A stretch of DNA of 64,000 nt from Galaxea fascicularis (Eukaryota; Cnidaria; Anthozoa; Scleractinia; Euphylliidae): the NCBI GenBank assembly GCA_948470475.1, contig OX419343.1, positions 11,908,067 to 11,972,066 on the forward strand. Reading direction: 5' to 3'. The notes beneath the pieces are model-generated. The model saw nothing but the letters and a program-made list of their open reading frames with translations, had not been told where the DNA came from and searched no databases. The position numbers were made by a program, and so were the translations under genes. Positions 12,488 through 21,093 of the stretch are shown one piece after another (positions within the stretch are counted from its first letter, which is position 1; every line of letters starts with the position of its first letter).

Positions 12488-12909
12488 CGATCATCACGCA
12501 ATCTCCTTAAAGTCACACAATAATCCCCACCCCTACCCCCACAATCACAAAAAAATAACGCAATGGTTTTTTAATTGCAATGGTGTTGTGTGATTTAGAT
12601 TGTGTTACCTGTCAATCATGTATATTTTAATTGACAGGTTTGGATTTTTTAATAATTCGCGAGTCCCCAATATCGGACGCTCTTTGAGACATACCGTGAT
12701 AGGGGCTGAGTGGGACACGATCGATCATAACGCAATCTCTTAAAAGTCAAAGCAATAATCTCCGCCTTTACCCCCACAATTACAAAAAAAGTAACACAAT
12801 TGGTTTTTTTTATTGTAATGATCGTGTTTTGTGATTCAGATCGTGTTATGTTTCAATCGTATATATTTTAATTGACAATATCAGGCGCTCTTTGAGACAT
12901 CCGCGATAG
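12488..12909. repeat. Two diverged ~200-bp direct repeats at the left edge of the viral island
   Basis: Copy 1 (12,488-12,702) and copy 2 (about 12,719-12,909) share, in order, 'cgatcat..acgcaatctc', a pyrimidine tract 'taccccca(ca)', a T-rich stretch, 'tatattttaattgaca' and a terminal block with 'gctctttgagacat'. They differ by many substitutions and one indel. They lie immediately downstream of the first viral gene at the host boundary, so they could be remains of a viral terminal repeat. No equivalent copy was seen in the 50,892-51,167 stretch at the other edge. Confidence 0.7.
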
Positions 12910-12956
12910 ACACTCATCGTCGTGACAAGCCTCCCTGAACGCTGTGGCTGCTTGCA

Positions 12957-13706
12957 TCAAGAATCGATGTTTTTTCTCTCCTCGGGCGAGTAGTTGATAT
13001 CCGCGGTGAGGATGAGATCGAACAAAGCGTTGAAACCTTTGGCACCCAAATGAGAGGGAAACCGTCGACTTCCTACGATAGCGCTCACCGGTGTTAACTG
13101 AGGTGGACCACACGGGGTGAACATGTCGGTCTGGGGCAAGTGAGTAAGCCACTGTTCGCACTGCAAGTCGTATACGTACACGGGCTTGTGGAGCAGTTGC
13201 GCGAGTTCCACGCTCCATCCGGTATCTCCCTTCACGCGCAAATGCCAGATGACACCCAATGGGTCGTGAGCGCTCCTGCGATCAGCCCATCCGAACGCAA
13301 ACAACGCGTCGCATCGATCCACGATGGGGACGTTGAGCATGATGAGTGCCTTGGAGGCGTCACTGAATCCCGCAAAACCTGGACGAACCCGACAGCAGGC
13401 TTGGTAGGCAAAATGACATTGCGGATCGGCGATGGTGACGTGGTCTAGGAGAAAGTTATCGTCCGTCAGGTTGTAGTCGTGATGATGATGATGATGGCCG
13501 ATGGGAACGATGCGAGACGTTTTTTCATCTCTCTGGCTGATTTTCCAACCCATGGGGGTCGATTGACCTGATTGTACTCGACGCACGGTGTCGGCCAAGC
13601 GGTGATAGTGAGGAATGTACACATGGAGTTTGTGGCCATTGATGAGACACATATGCATGGCAGCTGCATCCACTCCATCGGCTCCACCCGTGAGGATCAA
13701 CGACAT
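12957..13706 (-). CDS. SLOG-domain protein, apparently circularly permuted
   Basis: A 249-residue protein. Residues 3-13 read LILTGGADGVD, the nucleotide-binding glycine motif of the SLOG/DUF2493 (YspA, DprA-related) Rossmann fold. Later elements are CDALFAFGW and a GDTGWSVELAQ segment (about residues 160-170) followed by KPVYVY, the usual second half of that fold. The element that normally comes first, a beta strand ending in GSR followed by a helix, is instead at the C-terminus (GSRRF, 212-216). SLOG domains bind nucleotides or nucleotide-derived signals; the ligand here is unknown. Six consecutive histidines occur near residue 70. An ATAAAAGG TATA-like box lies 35-44 bases upstream of the ATG and an in-frame stop lies further upstream, which supports this start. 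It is divergent from the UBAN gene. Confidence 0.7.
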   Translation of the reverse strand: MSLILTGGADGVDAAAMHMCLINGHKLHVYIPHYHRLADTVRRVQSGQSTPMGWKISQRDEKTSRIVPIGHHHHHHDYNLTDDNFLLDHVTIADPQCHFAYQACCRVRPGFAGFSDASKALIMLNVPIVDRCDALFAFGWADRRSAHDPLGVIWHLRVKGDTGWSVELAQLLHKPVYVYDLQCEQWLTHLPQTDMFTPCGPPQLTPVSAIVGSRRFPSHLGAKGFNALFDLILTADINYSPEERKNIDS

Positions 13707-13740
13707 GATGAACGAATGACGAATGCTGACGAGTGGGAAT

Positions 13741-13750
13741 CCTTTTATGG
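13741..13750 (-). promoter_or_regulatory. TATA-like box of the SLOG gene
   Basis: On the minus strand the sequence reads CCATAAAAGG, 35-44 bases upstream of the ATG at 13,706. The Rep-like gene at 27,703 has a similar box at nearly the same distance. Confidence 0.55.
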
Positions 13751-14484
13751 AAAAGATAGAGTTTTCCTAAGGCGTCCGCATGATGGAACCGAGCGGGACA
13801 TTTCGATCCACCCTCTCCCCCCCCCCCCCCCCTATAGCTAAATTTCTTAGGTGAGGACCTGGGCACAAAAACATTGTTCGAAGCACCTGGTACGTTATAG
13901 AAATGAACCCTGGAGGTTTGTTTTGAAAACGTTTACCCACTTGCCCACCCATCTACTCCGGGTGAGCGGAACTTAAATGTGCTAAAACTATTATCACTTA
14001 CCCTACGTCCACTTGTCGAAGACATTGTATTTACTCTCGTGATGTCCAGTTTTTGTACCGTGCCATTACCAGACAGAAGATTGCTGACTGAATGATGCGA
14101 TCACTGGCAAGTGGACTCGTCAAGAGTGCTTTTTGTATTCTTTTCTCTGACGTAGCCGGCACCACCCACTCGTGTAGCTGGCGACGATGACGTCAGCACT
14201 TCCCAGTAAACGAAATTGGATCGGAAGCTTCGAACGGCAAAAACGTCATCGGTGACGTGCCGAGATGTCACTGCCGGAAAGAAAGGGCGAGCGAGTTGAA
14301 AATAGATCGGGAGCCTCAAAAAACGCAAACAAAAAACGTCGATGCGACGTTGGGGAAATCCCCGCAACGCCCACATTGCTGCACTATAAAGCTACTGGCG
14401 CAATCCTAAAATGTTCAGTTCAGTCGAAAGCGACATCGAGAGCAGAAGGAGACCGAAAGATACACACGGAATAAAGTCGGGAAC
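13751..14484. promoter_or_regulatory. Intergenic promoter region with CRE and TATA motifs
   Basis: This 730-bp divergent spacer holds a run of 16 C residues at 13,817-13,832, a perfect CRE palindrome TGACGTCA at 14,188-14,195, further TGACGT-type half-sites near 14,246-14,258, and a TATAAA at 14,385-14,390 about 95 bases before the UBAN gene start. CRE/ATF sites are common in stress- or immune-responsive promoters; use by this gene is inferred. Confidence 0.5.
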
Positions 14485-15963
14485 ATGGCAGGAGCGGAGG
14501 CCGAAATGGAAGTGACCTCGGAGTTAAGCCATGAGCAGTTGCGCAAAGAGTTGAGCTCGATTTACGTCCAGTTTAAGAAACAGAGCATTCAACTCGTTGG
14601 CCTGAAAGGACTGGTTAGGCAGTTGAGCGAGAAGAGGGATGAGGTCGCACGTTTGGAATCCAAGTGCGAACTTTTGGAAGCGCACTTGGCGCGAGCCGAG
14701 AACAGGGTGGCACAATTGAATCTGGCGACCTCAAACGGAAACGCAGCTTCGTCCCAAGGAGCCATCGTGGTGCCCGGCGTATCGAGGAAGGTCCTAGAGA
14801 CCCTGATAAAAGACAATACGAGACTCAGAACGACCTTGCAGCGCATGACTAAGAAGGGTGTAGGTGGGGTGGACTTGGCGGTAGAAAACTGCGAACTCCA
14901 CGAGATCATACTGGCATTGAGGACCGAAAGAGATGCGAAACTCCAGGAAGTGGACGAACTCAAGAAAGGGATGGCTTCCATGTCGTCGAAAGAAGGGAAC
15001 GCCCTCAAGGATCAGATCGTCTCACTCTCCGAGCAACTTGCGACGACCCAGAGAAATCTGGAGAGTAAGCAAGCGTTTTGCGAAAAGATCGTTACCGAGA
15101 ACGAAGGTCTGAAAGAAAAGTTGTCTTCGCTCGGCGAGGTCGCCGAAAGGGTCACTGATGTCGGTAGTCTAAAAGTGGCCATCGGCAAAGGGGCAAGTTC
15201 GCAGCCAGAGATGAGGGAACTCATGAATCGGGTGTGGGACGGCACGGACGACGATGACGAGATGACCCAGGACGACAGGAGAGAAAACGCAGAACAAGAG
15301 AGGGATCGATTGCGAGAAGAACTGATCCAGTCGAGAAAGGCCGTCGAAGAGAATGTTGCACAGACGAGGCGGCTAAATGAAGAAATCGCAGAGCTGCAAG
15401 AGCGGAATCGAGAGATTCGCGATCGCCAAGAACACGCGACCCAGAAGCTGACGGCAGAATTGGAATACGTAAAGCGAGAGAGGAATTTTGCGCGAGAGGA
15501 GTTGATCAAGTCGACGGAGAATGGCGACAACCTGAAGCGAGAAATCGAACGAATCACCGGGGAGCACGGCGTTCTGGAAGCAAAGATCGTAGAGCTGACG
15601 AACGAACGCTCGCTGATGCAATCGGCGCTCGAAAGTTACGAGAAGGATTTCAAGAAGGAACACGAAGAGAAACGCAAGATAGAGCTGGGTGCTCAGAAAA
15701 TGCAACAGGAGGTGGATCGAATTGCAAGGGAGTACGGACAGCTACAACGGCGATACCTGGGTCTAACACAGCGCATTCGGGATAGTCACTCTGTGCCGTC
15801 ATACTGGAGTGTGGGTCGAGGAGGCAACGACGACGTGGTGGACGCGCCCGAGACGACACGCCCGGATATACGGAGCAACGAGCTGCAGTGTCCGACGTGC
15901 GAACGGATATTTCATTGTGGGTTGTTGGAGGACCACATGCGAGACTGCGAAGGTCTCCAGTGA
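14485..15963 (+). CDS. NEMO/optineurin/ABIN-like coiled-coil protein with UBAN motif and zinc finger
   Basis: A 492-residue, almost entirely coiled-coil protein. Residues about 377-425 fit the UBAN ubiquitin-binding region of NEMO, optineurin and ABIN proteins: a Y-x2-DF-x2-E core (SYEKDFKKEHEEK) followed by a regular coil ending QREY-like (AREYGQLQRRY). The last 24 residues form a zinc finger, C469-x2-C472-x11-H484-x3-C488, with nearly the spacing of the NEMO C-terminal finger. In animals these proteins read linear or K63 ubiquitin chains and control NF-kB signalling or selective autophagy. A viral copy could mimic or block that step. Context: viral island, CRE and TATA motifs upstream, and part of this gene is duplicated at 16,098-16,500. 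The family call is from motif layout; a generic coiled-coil protein with a UBZ-type finger is the alternative. Confidence 0.7.
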   Translation: MAGAEAEMEVTSELSHEQLRKELSSIYVQFKKQSIQLVGLKGLVRQLSEKRDEVARLESKCELLEAHLARAENRVAQLNLATSNGNAASSQGAIVVPGVSRKVLETLIKDNTRLRTTLQRMTKKGVGGVDLAVENCELHEIILALRTERDAKLQEVDELKKGMASMSSKEGNALKDQIVSLSEQLATTQRNLESKQAFCEKIVTENEGLKEKLSSLGEVAERVTDVGSLKVAIGKGASSQPEMRELMNRVWDGTDDDDEMTQDDRRENAEQERDRLREELIQSRKAVEENVAQTRRLNEEIAELQERNREIRDRQEHATQKLTAELEYVKRERNFAREELIKSTENGDNLKREIERITGEHGVLEAKIVELTNERSLMQSALESYEKDFKKEHEEKRKIELGAQKMQQEVDRIAREYGQLQRRYLGLTQRIRDSHSVPSYWSVGRGGNDDVVDAPETTRPDIRSNELQCPTCERIFHCGLLEDHMRDCEGLQ

Positions 15964-16500
15964 CTCGATGTGTGCGTAGTGTGTGTAAAAACGAGCAATA
16001 GATTTTTTTGGATGGTACATTAAAGCTTATTAAACACGACTCGCTTTTCGTAGTTACTTAGCGTCAAGCAAAACATGGCTTTGTTTTTCGCACTCGTCAA
16101 TGTTGCACAGACGAGGCGGCTAAATGAAGAAATCGCAGAGCTGCAAGAGCGGAATCGAGAGATTCGCGATCGCCAAGAACACGCGACCCAGGAGCTGACG
16201 GCAGAATTGAAATACGTAAAGCGAGAGAGGGATTTTGCGCGAGAGGAGTTGATCAAGTCGACGGAGAATGGCGACAACCTGAAGCGAGGAGGCAACGACG
16301 ACGTGGTGGACGCGCCCGAGACGACACGCCCGGATATATGAGAGACTGCGAAGGTCTCCAGTGACTCGATGTGTGCGTAGTGTGTGTAAAAACGAGCAAT
16401 AGATTTTTTTGGATGGTACATTAAAGCTTATTAAACACGACTCGCTTTTCGTAGTTACTTAGCGTCAAGCAAAACATGGCTTTGTTTCTCGCACTCGTCT
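15943..16500. repeat. Tandem duplication spanning the UBAN 3' end and the next gene's 5' end
   Basis: The stretch from 'gagactgcgaaggtctccag' through the 'gcactcgtc' of the next start region occurs at about 15,943-16,097 and again at about 16,344-16,497 with only one or two substitutions. The near-identity shows the duplication is recent relative to the rest of the island. Confidence 0.85.
16075..16341 (+). pseudogene. Chimeric partial copy of the UBAN gene
   Basis: The 88-codon frame begins with the first eight codons of the next gene (MALFFALV), then jumps into residues about 291-354 of the UBAN protein, then to residues about 447-463 (GGNDDVVDAPETTRPD), and stops. Both the ubiquitin-binding region and the zinc finger are absent. 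It arose by tandem duplication of a segment running from about 15,352 to 16,097, followed by two internal deletions. The promoter and leader of the following signal-peptide gene lie upstream of it, so it may be transcribed. A function is doubtful. Confidence 0.75.
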
Positions 16501-17420
16501 TTTCTTCCTTTCTCTCGAAAATGACGTCGGCCTCGTTGATTCTACTCGACCCCATTCAAACAAGCTACGACGTGGTCCATGGAAAGGCAGCGATCATGCG
16601 GTTCTCGTTGGGGGATCCGCTGCCGCGCTATCGAAAACTTCAACCGTCCATTCGAGTGTATCGAGATGATGACGGAAACCTCGTCGATGTGGAAAACGTC
16701 ACCATCGGTGGGCGTAGATTGGATGCGAAAAACTCGATAATGACGTCAATAATGGTGCACGGTCTTTCGGTCGGCTTTCACAACGTTGTAGTCAGAGCGT
16801 CAGACGGGAAAATGAGCCCACACGTCGACTATAATGCGACGGTCAATGTCATACCAGCAGATAACATCCCAAACATCGCGTTCACGAAGGTTCCCTTAGA
16901 TGGCGTCGATTTACTCACGTGCTCGGTTATGGGAGGTAGCATGCTTCCCGGAATCATGGTATTTGAGCACTTGGTCAACGATCAAAGTGAGGAGAAACTG
17001 CCTAAAGTCTTTTACAATGCCACGAAGATGAAGGTAGAGTTTTATTGGCCCGTGTCCAACGATCGACACTCTTGCATTGTCAAAGTGTGGGTGAGTCCGA
17101 AGCAGAGGTCGCCGTGCGGTCGAAGCCCGTGGACGCTTTCCACCGCCATTGCAATGCATCCAAGTACCTCGTCGCGGACCGAGTCTTGCACCATGACGCG
17201 ATACATTCCACTTGCCATCACGTCGACGATTACCTTCACTACGACGGAGACCAAAACGAAGATCGCAACGCCCCGATCACACACGCAAAAGGTGGTTCCG
17301 ATGAACCACTCGGTCGGACGCTCTGTTCTACCGACGACGAGCTTGCATTTCGGTCTCGTCACGCTGTCGTGGATGATTGGTACTCATCTGGCCTGTTGTG
17401 ACGAGCAATACATGAACTGA
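16476..17420 (+). CDS. Signal-peptide protein with Ig-like ectodomain and Ser/Thr-rich stalk
   Basis: A 314-residue frame. Residues 1-20 are a hydrophobic signal sequence (MALFLALVFSSFLS). The ectodomain has spaced features of an immunoglobulin-like fold: LTCSVMG at about residue 145 and a later Cys in HSCIVKVW at about residue 201, with N-x-S/T glycosylation sites. From about residue 205 the composition changes to Ser/Thr-rich, and a weakly hydrophobic segment close to the C-terminus (FGLVTLSWMIG) may be a membrane anchor. An overlapping frame (17,045-17,401) is also long and has coding-like third positions, and a strong splice-donor-like GTGAGT sits at 17,091 exactly where the Ig domain ends. 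The true C-terminus may therefore differ through splicing or a frameshift. Confidence 0.55.
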   Translation: MALFLALVFSSFLSKMTSASLILLDPIQTSYDVVHGKAAIMRFSLGDPLPRYRKLQPSIRVYRDDDGNLVDVENVTIGGRRLDAKNSIMTSIMVHGLSVGFHNVVVRASDGKMSPHVDYNATVNVIPADNIPNIAFTKVPLDGVDLLTCSVMGGSMLPGIMVFEHLVNDQSEEKLPKVFYNATKMKVEFYWPVSNDRHSCIVKVWVSPKQRSPCGRSPWTLSTAIAMHPSTSSRTESCTMTRYIPLAITSTITFTTTETKTKIATPRSHTQKVVPMNHSVGRSVLPTTSLHFGLVTLSWMIGTHLACCDEQYMN

Positions 17421-17716
17421 GACCTCGGGGACATCATTGTATTTGCGGTATCTACTTGTGAATTTTACAACGTTAACCCTTTTAATGAAATTGTAACAAA
17501 TCGTGCATGCTCGGATTGCATCGAGACGTGTAAAATAATAGTAATAATAATAAGAAGAAGAATAATAAAAAGAAATGGACAAGCGGTGATCGTTTGACTC
17601 GTTTATTTTTTAATGCAAAATACCAATTGCACGGACGTTTTCAACGATTCTCATGAAGCGACACGGAGAGGTGTTCAGCATTTGATTCCTTCCAGCCAGT
17701 TGATGCTTGCAGCAAG

Positions 17717-18193
17717 ATGAAAAAGGCGACGACGTGTTCTGTGAGGAAAGCCGTGGAGGAAATGAAACAACTTGCGCACGTGCAAGTCAAGTGTCCCATT
17801 CACGAGGAGAATGTTCTCGACAGTCGCCGTAGCAAGAAATCGGGTCGGAGGTTTTATAGATGTACCGTGGATAAGTGCCCGGTGTTTTGCTTCGACGACA
17901 AACTGCGCGATTATTGCGACGTCGTTAGTCAAAAGTTACTGCCGATGTACAAGATCTTCACACCGTCTTGTAAGTGCGACAGACCGAGCACTTTACACGT
18001 GTCCACTTCAAAAAGAAACCCCGGGAGACCCTACTTCAGTTGTAAATTGTGCAACTTCTTTCAGTGGGGCGATGCCGGATTATCTGACAAGAATTTCGAG
18101 ACGGAAGAAAAGAGACGGATGCGGAAAGTAGCAAAAGAAGGAGTTGTCTACACACTCACCTCTCACGCCATGCCGCGTCATTTCCGATGGTAG
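17717..18193 (+). CDS. Protein with two GRF-type zinc fingers
   Basis: A 158-residue basic protein. The second module, about residues 90-120, has CKCDRPSTLHV followed by GRPYFSCKLCNFFQW, the arrangement of the GRF zinc finger (C-x-C ... GRxFxxC..C..F.W) found in TOP3A, NEIL3, APE2 and TTF2, which binds single-stranded nucleic acid. The first module (CPIHEENVL ... GRRFYRCTVDKCPVFCF, about 26-60) looks like a diverged second copy. No catalytic domain is attached. A role in binding viral single-stranded DNA or RNA is inferred. AATAAA-like signals follow the stop at about 18,218. Confidence 0.7.
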   Translation: MKKATTCSVRKAVEEMKQLAHVQVKCPIHEENVLDSRRSKKSGRRFYRCTVDKCPVFCFDDKLRDYCDVVSQKLLPMYKIFTPSCKCDRPSTLHVSTSKRNPGRPYFSCKLCNFFQWGDAGLSDKNFETEEKRRMRKVAKEGVVYTLTSHAMPRHFRW

Positions 18194-18656
18194 AACAAAA
18201 ACGCATCGCAAAAATAGCAATAATAAACTCGGTGAAAGGGGCTACAGAGAATAACGGAAACGATTTTGTTTATATTTGCCTGCGTCTGTATCCAGATCAA
18301 TAAAAACGAAAAGTTTAACCTTTTGACAATCTAAGAAGAAAAAGATCACTTCAAACCCATGAAATGCCCTCGCAATAATGCGCGAAAGTGCAATACCCTC
18401 AGGAACGATCTGAGGTATTGGCGTGTAAGACGAGACAAAACACCAACTCGGGCCGCGATTGCTTACCCCGTGTACATTCAACGTGAATCTTGAAAAACGA
18501 AACACATGGGAGAGAAGAGAGGGAATAAATGAAAAAGACGAAAATCACATTGCGTGTTTATACATGTTTATTAAGAAAAAAAATATGAGACAAAACTCGC
18601 GTACATAGCCCGAACATTAAAGATTTCAAAACAAAACAAAACAAAAATAGACAAAA
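18194..18656. other. Intergenic spacer
   Basis: This 460-bp spacer contains a polyadenylation-like 'aataataaac' after the GRF gene and A-rich sequence ('aaaacaaaacaaaac') just before the next ATG. An 87-codon frame on the minus strand (18,242-18,505) has no recognisable features and is left uncalled. Confidence 0.5.
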
Positions 18657-19805
18657 ATGGTCATGACGGTCATCTTTCTTCCCTTTACATTCCTCATCGT
18701 CGCAGTTTCTCGAGTACAGTCCCAAACGTTAAAGTGCAACGACCATTCTTGCGTCGGTCATGCCAGAGACGTAACAGTGCTAGATCGCAGTACGTTGACG
18801 ACCTTGTGGATAGCTCCAGACGACGTGATCGTCTATCAGATCCCCGAGCAAAATGCCATCCCGTGTCCGGGAAGCAATCTCGTAGCCATCGTCAAACGGG
18901 CACTCCGATTGAGCACGCGTCGAATCATAATCCGCCCGTTTTGCGTCGAAGGACTCGTTCTGGTAAAGACCCCCATCTCAGTGCTAGTGGATCTCAAGGG
19001 ACCAACGTACTGTGCGCTTCTCGTCTCGACTGCCGACCAACTTGGCGTCAGGGACATAGTCTTCGATCACGGCCAATGCATCAATACCACTGCAAGAGGT
19101 ACTTTGGCCATCCCCACGGCCGAAGCCACCGCTGCCATCGTGCTGCACCCTCTTTCCTCGCGTCTCGATTCTCAAACCGCCCTACACAACCTGACCTTTG
19201 CGACGAGACTCGCATCCGTCACCGTACTCTTGTCACCCCCAACGTGGGACAAGACGCTGCAGTTGGACGGCCCTTCGTTTACCGGACTTCGAGGGCGTGT
19301 GGACGGGATGCGGTTCGTGGCTCTTCTGGTCGCAGGTCGGTTGGTGCTGGTCGACTTTTTCAACGTGTCGGCAGTGGTGTTACGAGATCCGGTCGCCGGA
19401 TTGGATCGTCCTGCTGCAGCCACTGCCAAAGCTTGGTCGACGGATCTCTGGCAAGACATGGATGCCCGCGTTCTGACAAGACTGCGCCAAACGGTCGGCA
19501 ATTCGGTCACTCCAACGTGCCCCATGGCATCGCATTCTGCCTCTCACTCGACCACCCTTATTGTCATCGCCTTCTGTCTCGTTGCAGTCCTTGCCGCGTG
19601 CGTAGTCATCCTGTTGGTCCATTCATGTCGAACGACGGAAGCCGAAGATCTTGCTCCGTATCGCGCTCAAGACGTGCCGCTCCAGGATCGTGCAGAGCCA
19701 ACGTTGCCAACCACTCCCGTTTCTGCAGCTCAAAGTCAAACGGCCAATCGACATAATTTTTTACCTCCTTCAGCTCGCGGTCCAATTCAAGAGCATTATC
19801 AATAA
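18657..19805 (+). CDS. Type I membrane glycoprotein
   Basis: A 382-residue protein with a classic signal peptide (TVIFLPFTFLIVAVS, cut after about residue 23). The ectodomain is about 270 residues with several cysteines and N-x-S/T sites, and a single strong transmembrane helix follows (TTLIVIAFCLVAVLAACVVILLV is shown only in part here: LIVIAFCLVAVLAAC, about residues 302-324). The cytoplasmic tail is about 58 residues, proline-rich near its end. The architecture is that of an envelope glycoprotein; no family was recognised. The stop codon lies inside an AATAAA signal at 19,801-19,806. The last 200 bases overlap the kinase gene on the other strand. Confidence 0.75.
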   Translation: MVMTVIFLPFTFLIVAVSRVQSQTLKCNDHSCVGHARDVTVLDRSTLTTLWIAPDDVIVYQIPEQNAIPCPGSNLVAIVKRALRLSTRRIIIRPFCVEGLVLVKTPISVLVDLKGPTYCALLVSTADQLGVRDIVFDHGQCINTTARGTLAIPTAEATAAIVLHPLSSRLDSQTALHNLTFATRLASVTVLLSPPTWDKTLQLDGPSFTGLRGRVDGMRFVALLVAGRLVLVDFFNVSAVVLRDPVAGLDRPAAATAKAWSTDLWQDMDARVLTRLRQTVGNSVTPTCPMASHSASHSTTLIVIAFCLVAVLAACVVILLVHSCRTTEAEDLAPYRAQDVPLQDRAEPTLPTTPVSAAQSQTANRHNFLPPSARGPIQEHYQ

Positions 19806-21093
19806 ACTGCTTTAAAGCGGCTGCTCCTCGATTGTTGCGCAGGATGGCTCCCCTCGTGGCTTGCCACCACTTCACTCGTCCCGAACCCACCTCTCCCGTC
19901 AGGACCCAACAATGCCCGATGGACACGTGAATGATTCCCTTCTCTCTGACCACCGAGACGTCCATGGTACCTTTCCGAATGAATACCGCCCTCTCTTCGT
20001 CGTTTTTTCTCTTGCCCTTCTCGGGTCGACGATGCCTGTACCGATGATGTCGGTCGGGGTGGACGCATTCCTTGACCAGATCGCTCGTCTCTTTATCGTA
20101 CACTTCGGTCATGTGATCAAAAAAGTGCGTGTACAGCGTGTCGACTCCCTGAAGGCGAATCTCGACCGCGCGCGCCGAAGCTTCGAACTTTTTGACATCC
20201 TCGAGCTTCCACGATGTCGGGTTCATTCTCAGGTGCAAATCGGTAAAAAAGGAAGCGTCCCACGCAGGGTTCCGTCGCAAAATGTCACCGAGTATGCACA
20301 CCTTGTCGTCGAAGTCGTGGTTGTCGGACAACTCGTGAAACGCCCTCCATTCCCTCGGTGCAACAAACAATTTGGTCAGTGCCCGTACGACGCAAATTCC
20401 CAGACCGTACACATCGTCGGCTGGACCCAACGTCAGGCCGCCGGGAAACGAGCTTCCCGCGGTCCTTACTGCCAGGGCAACGAGAGCCATGGGGTCTCGA
20501 TGAGCGCTAACGTTGTATAGGTCTCTCATAATCGCCTCCCTGGCATTCTGGTTAGGTATATGGCATTGATCAGAGACCGTCTTCGTCTTAGGATCCATCA
20601 AATAGTTTCTGCAAACGGGATGACACTGCCACGCTTCGCTGTCTCTCAACACCACACTCCTGCCAAAGTCAACGAATTTGGCCTTCAATTCTCCACGCGC
20701 GTCGCAACGTACGCAAACGTTACCCACGTGCACATCACTGTGCACCAGGCCGATTTCTTCCAGATGTTCCAGAGTCGAAAGCAAGGGGCGAAGCAAAACA
20801 TCGACTGGATCAAAAAGCCGCTGCGAACGAAACCATGCGAATAGATCGTATCCAGCATTCTCAAAGACCAAGCTCGTCACAAAAGTCGCCCGTGTCTCTT
20901 TGTCGTCCTCCACGTTCAAATGCCACAATCGAGCTACCGACAGTGTGTCCAGTTTGGGAGCCATGCGCTTGTAAGCAATATACTCTCTGTTGGCACAAGG
21001 TTCCCGTGCCTCGTGAAAATGTTTAATGGCACGTTCATTGTCCTCGTCAAACGTGACGTACCCATACGAGCCCTTAATCAAGGCCCTTTTCAT
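19606..21093 (-). CDS. Serine/threonine protein kinase
   Basis: A 495-residue kinase. The glycine-rich loop is GSYGYV (8-13), followed by AIK at about residue 25. The catalytic loop is HSDVHVGNV (about 117-125) and the metal-binding motif VDFGRS (about 141-146). The remaining 300 residues form the C-lobe and an extension rich in His and basic residues. All residues for catalysis appear present. It phosphorylates unknown targets; herpesviruses carry conserved kinases of this general kind (UL13/US3), but I see no family-specific signature. Its ATG overlaps the stop of the upstream helicase gene in an ATGA (21,090-21,093), suggesting a shared transcript. The 3' end overlaps the glycoprotein gene in antisense. 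Confidence 0.85.
   Translation of the reverse strand: MKRALIKGSYGYVTFDEDNERAIKHFHEAREPCANREYIAYKRMAPKLDTLSVARLWHLNVEDDKETRATFVTSLVFENAGYDLFAWFRSQRLFDPVDVLLRPLLSTLEHLEEIGLVHSDVHVGNVCVRCDARGELKAKFVDFGRSVVLRDSEAWQCHPVCRNYLMDPKTKTVSDQCHIPNQNAREAIMRDLYNVSAHRDPMALVALAVRTAGSSFPGGLTLGPADDVYGLGICVVRALTKLFVAPREWRAFHELSDNHDFDDKVCILGDILRRNPAWDASFFTDLHLRMNPTSWKLEDVKKFEASARAVEIRLQGVDTLYTHFFDHMTEVYDKETSDLVKECVHPDRHHRYRHRRPEKGKRKNDEERAVFIRKGTMDVSVVREKGIIHVSIGHCWVLTGEVGSGRVKWWQATRGAILRNNRGAAALKQFIDNALELDRELKEVKNYVDWPFDFELQKREWLATLALHDPGAARLERDTEQDLRLPSFDMNGPTG

Noticed and set aside
13477..13500. Six consecutive histidines suggesting an engineered tag
   Set aside because: They lie in the middle of a natural protein next to an Asp/Tyr segment and are encoded by mixed CAT/CAC codons; a natural run is more likely.
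18734..19756. 340-codon open frame overlapping the type I glycoprotein in another frame
   Set aside because: Composition is Arg/Ser-rich shadow coding; the glycoprotein frame has a signal peptide, transmembrane helix and a stop in a poly(A) signal.
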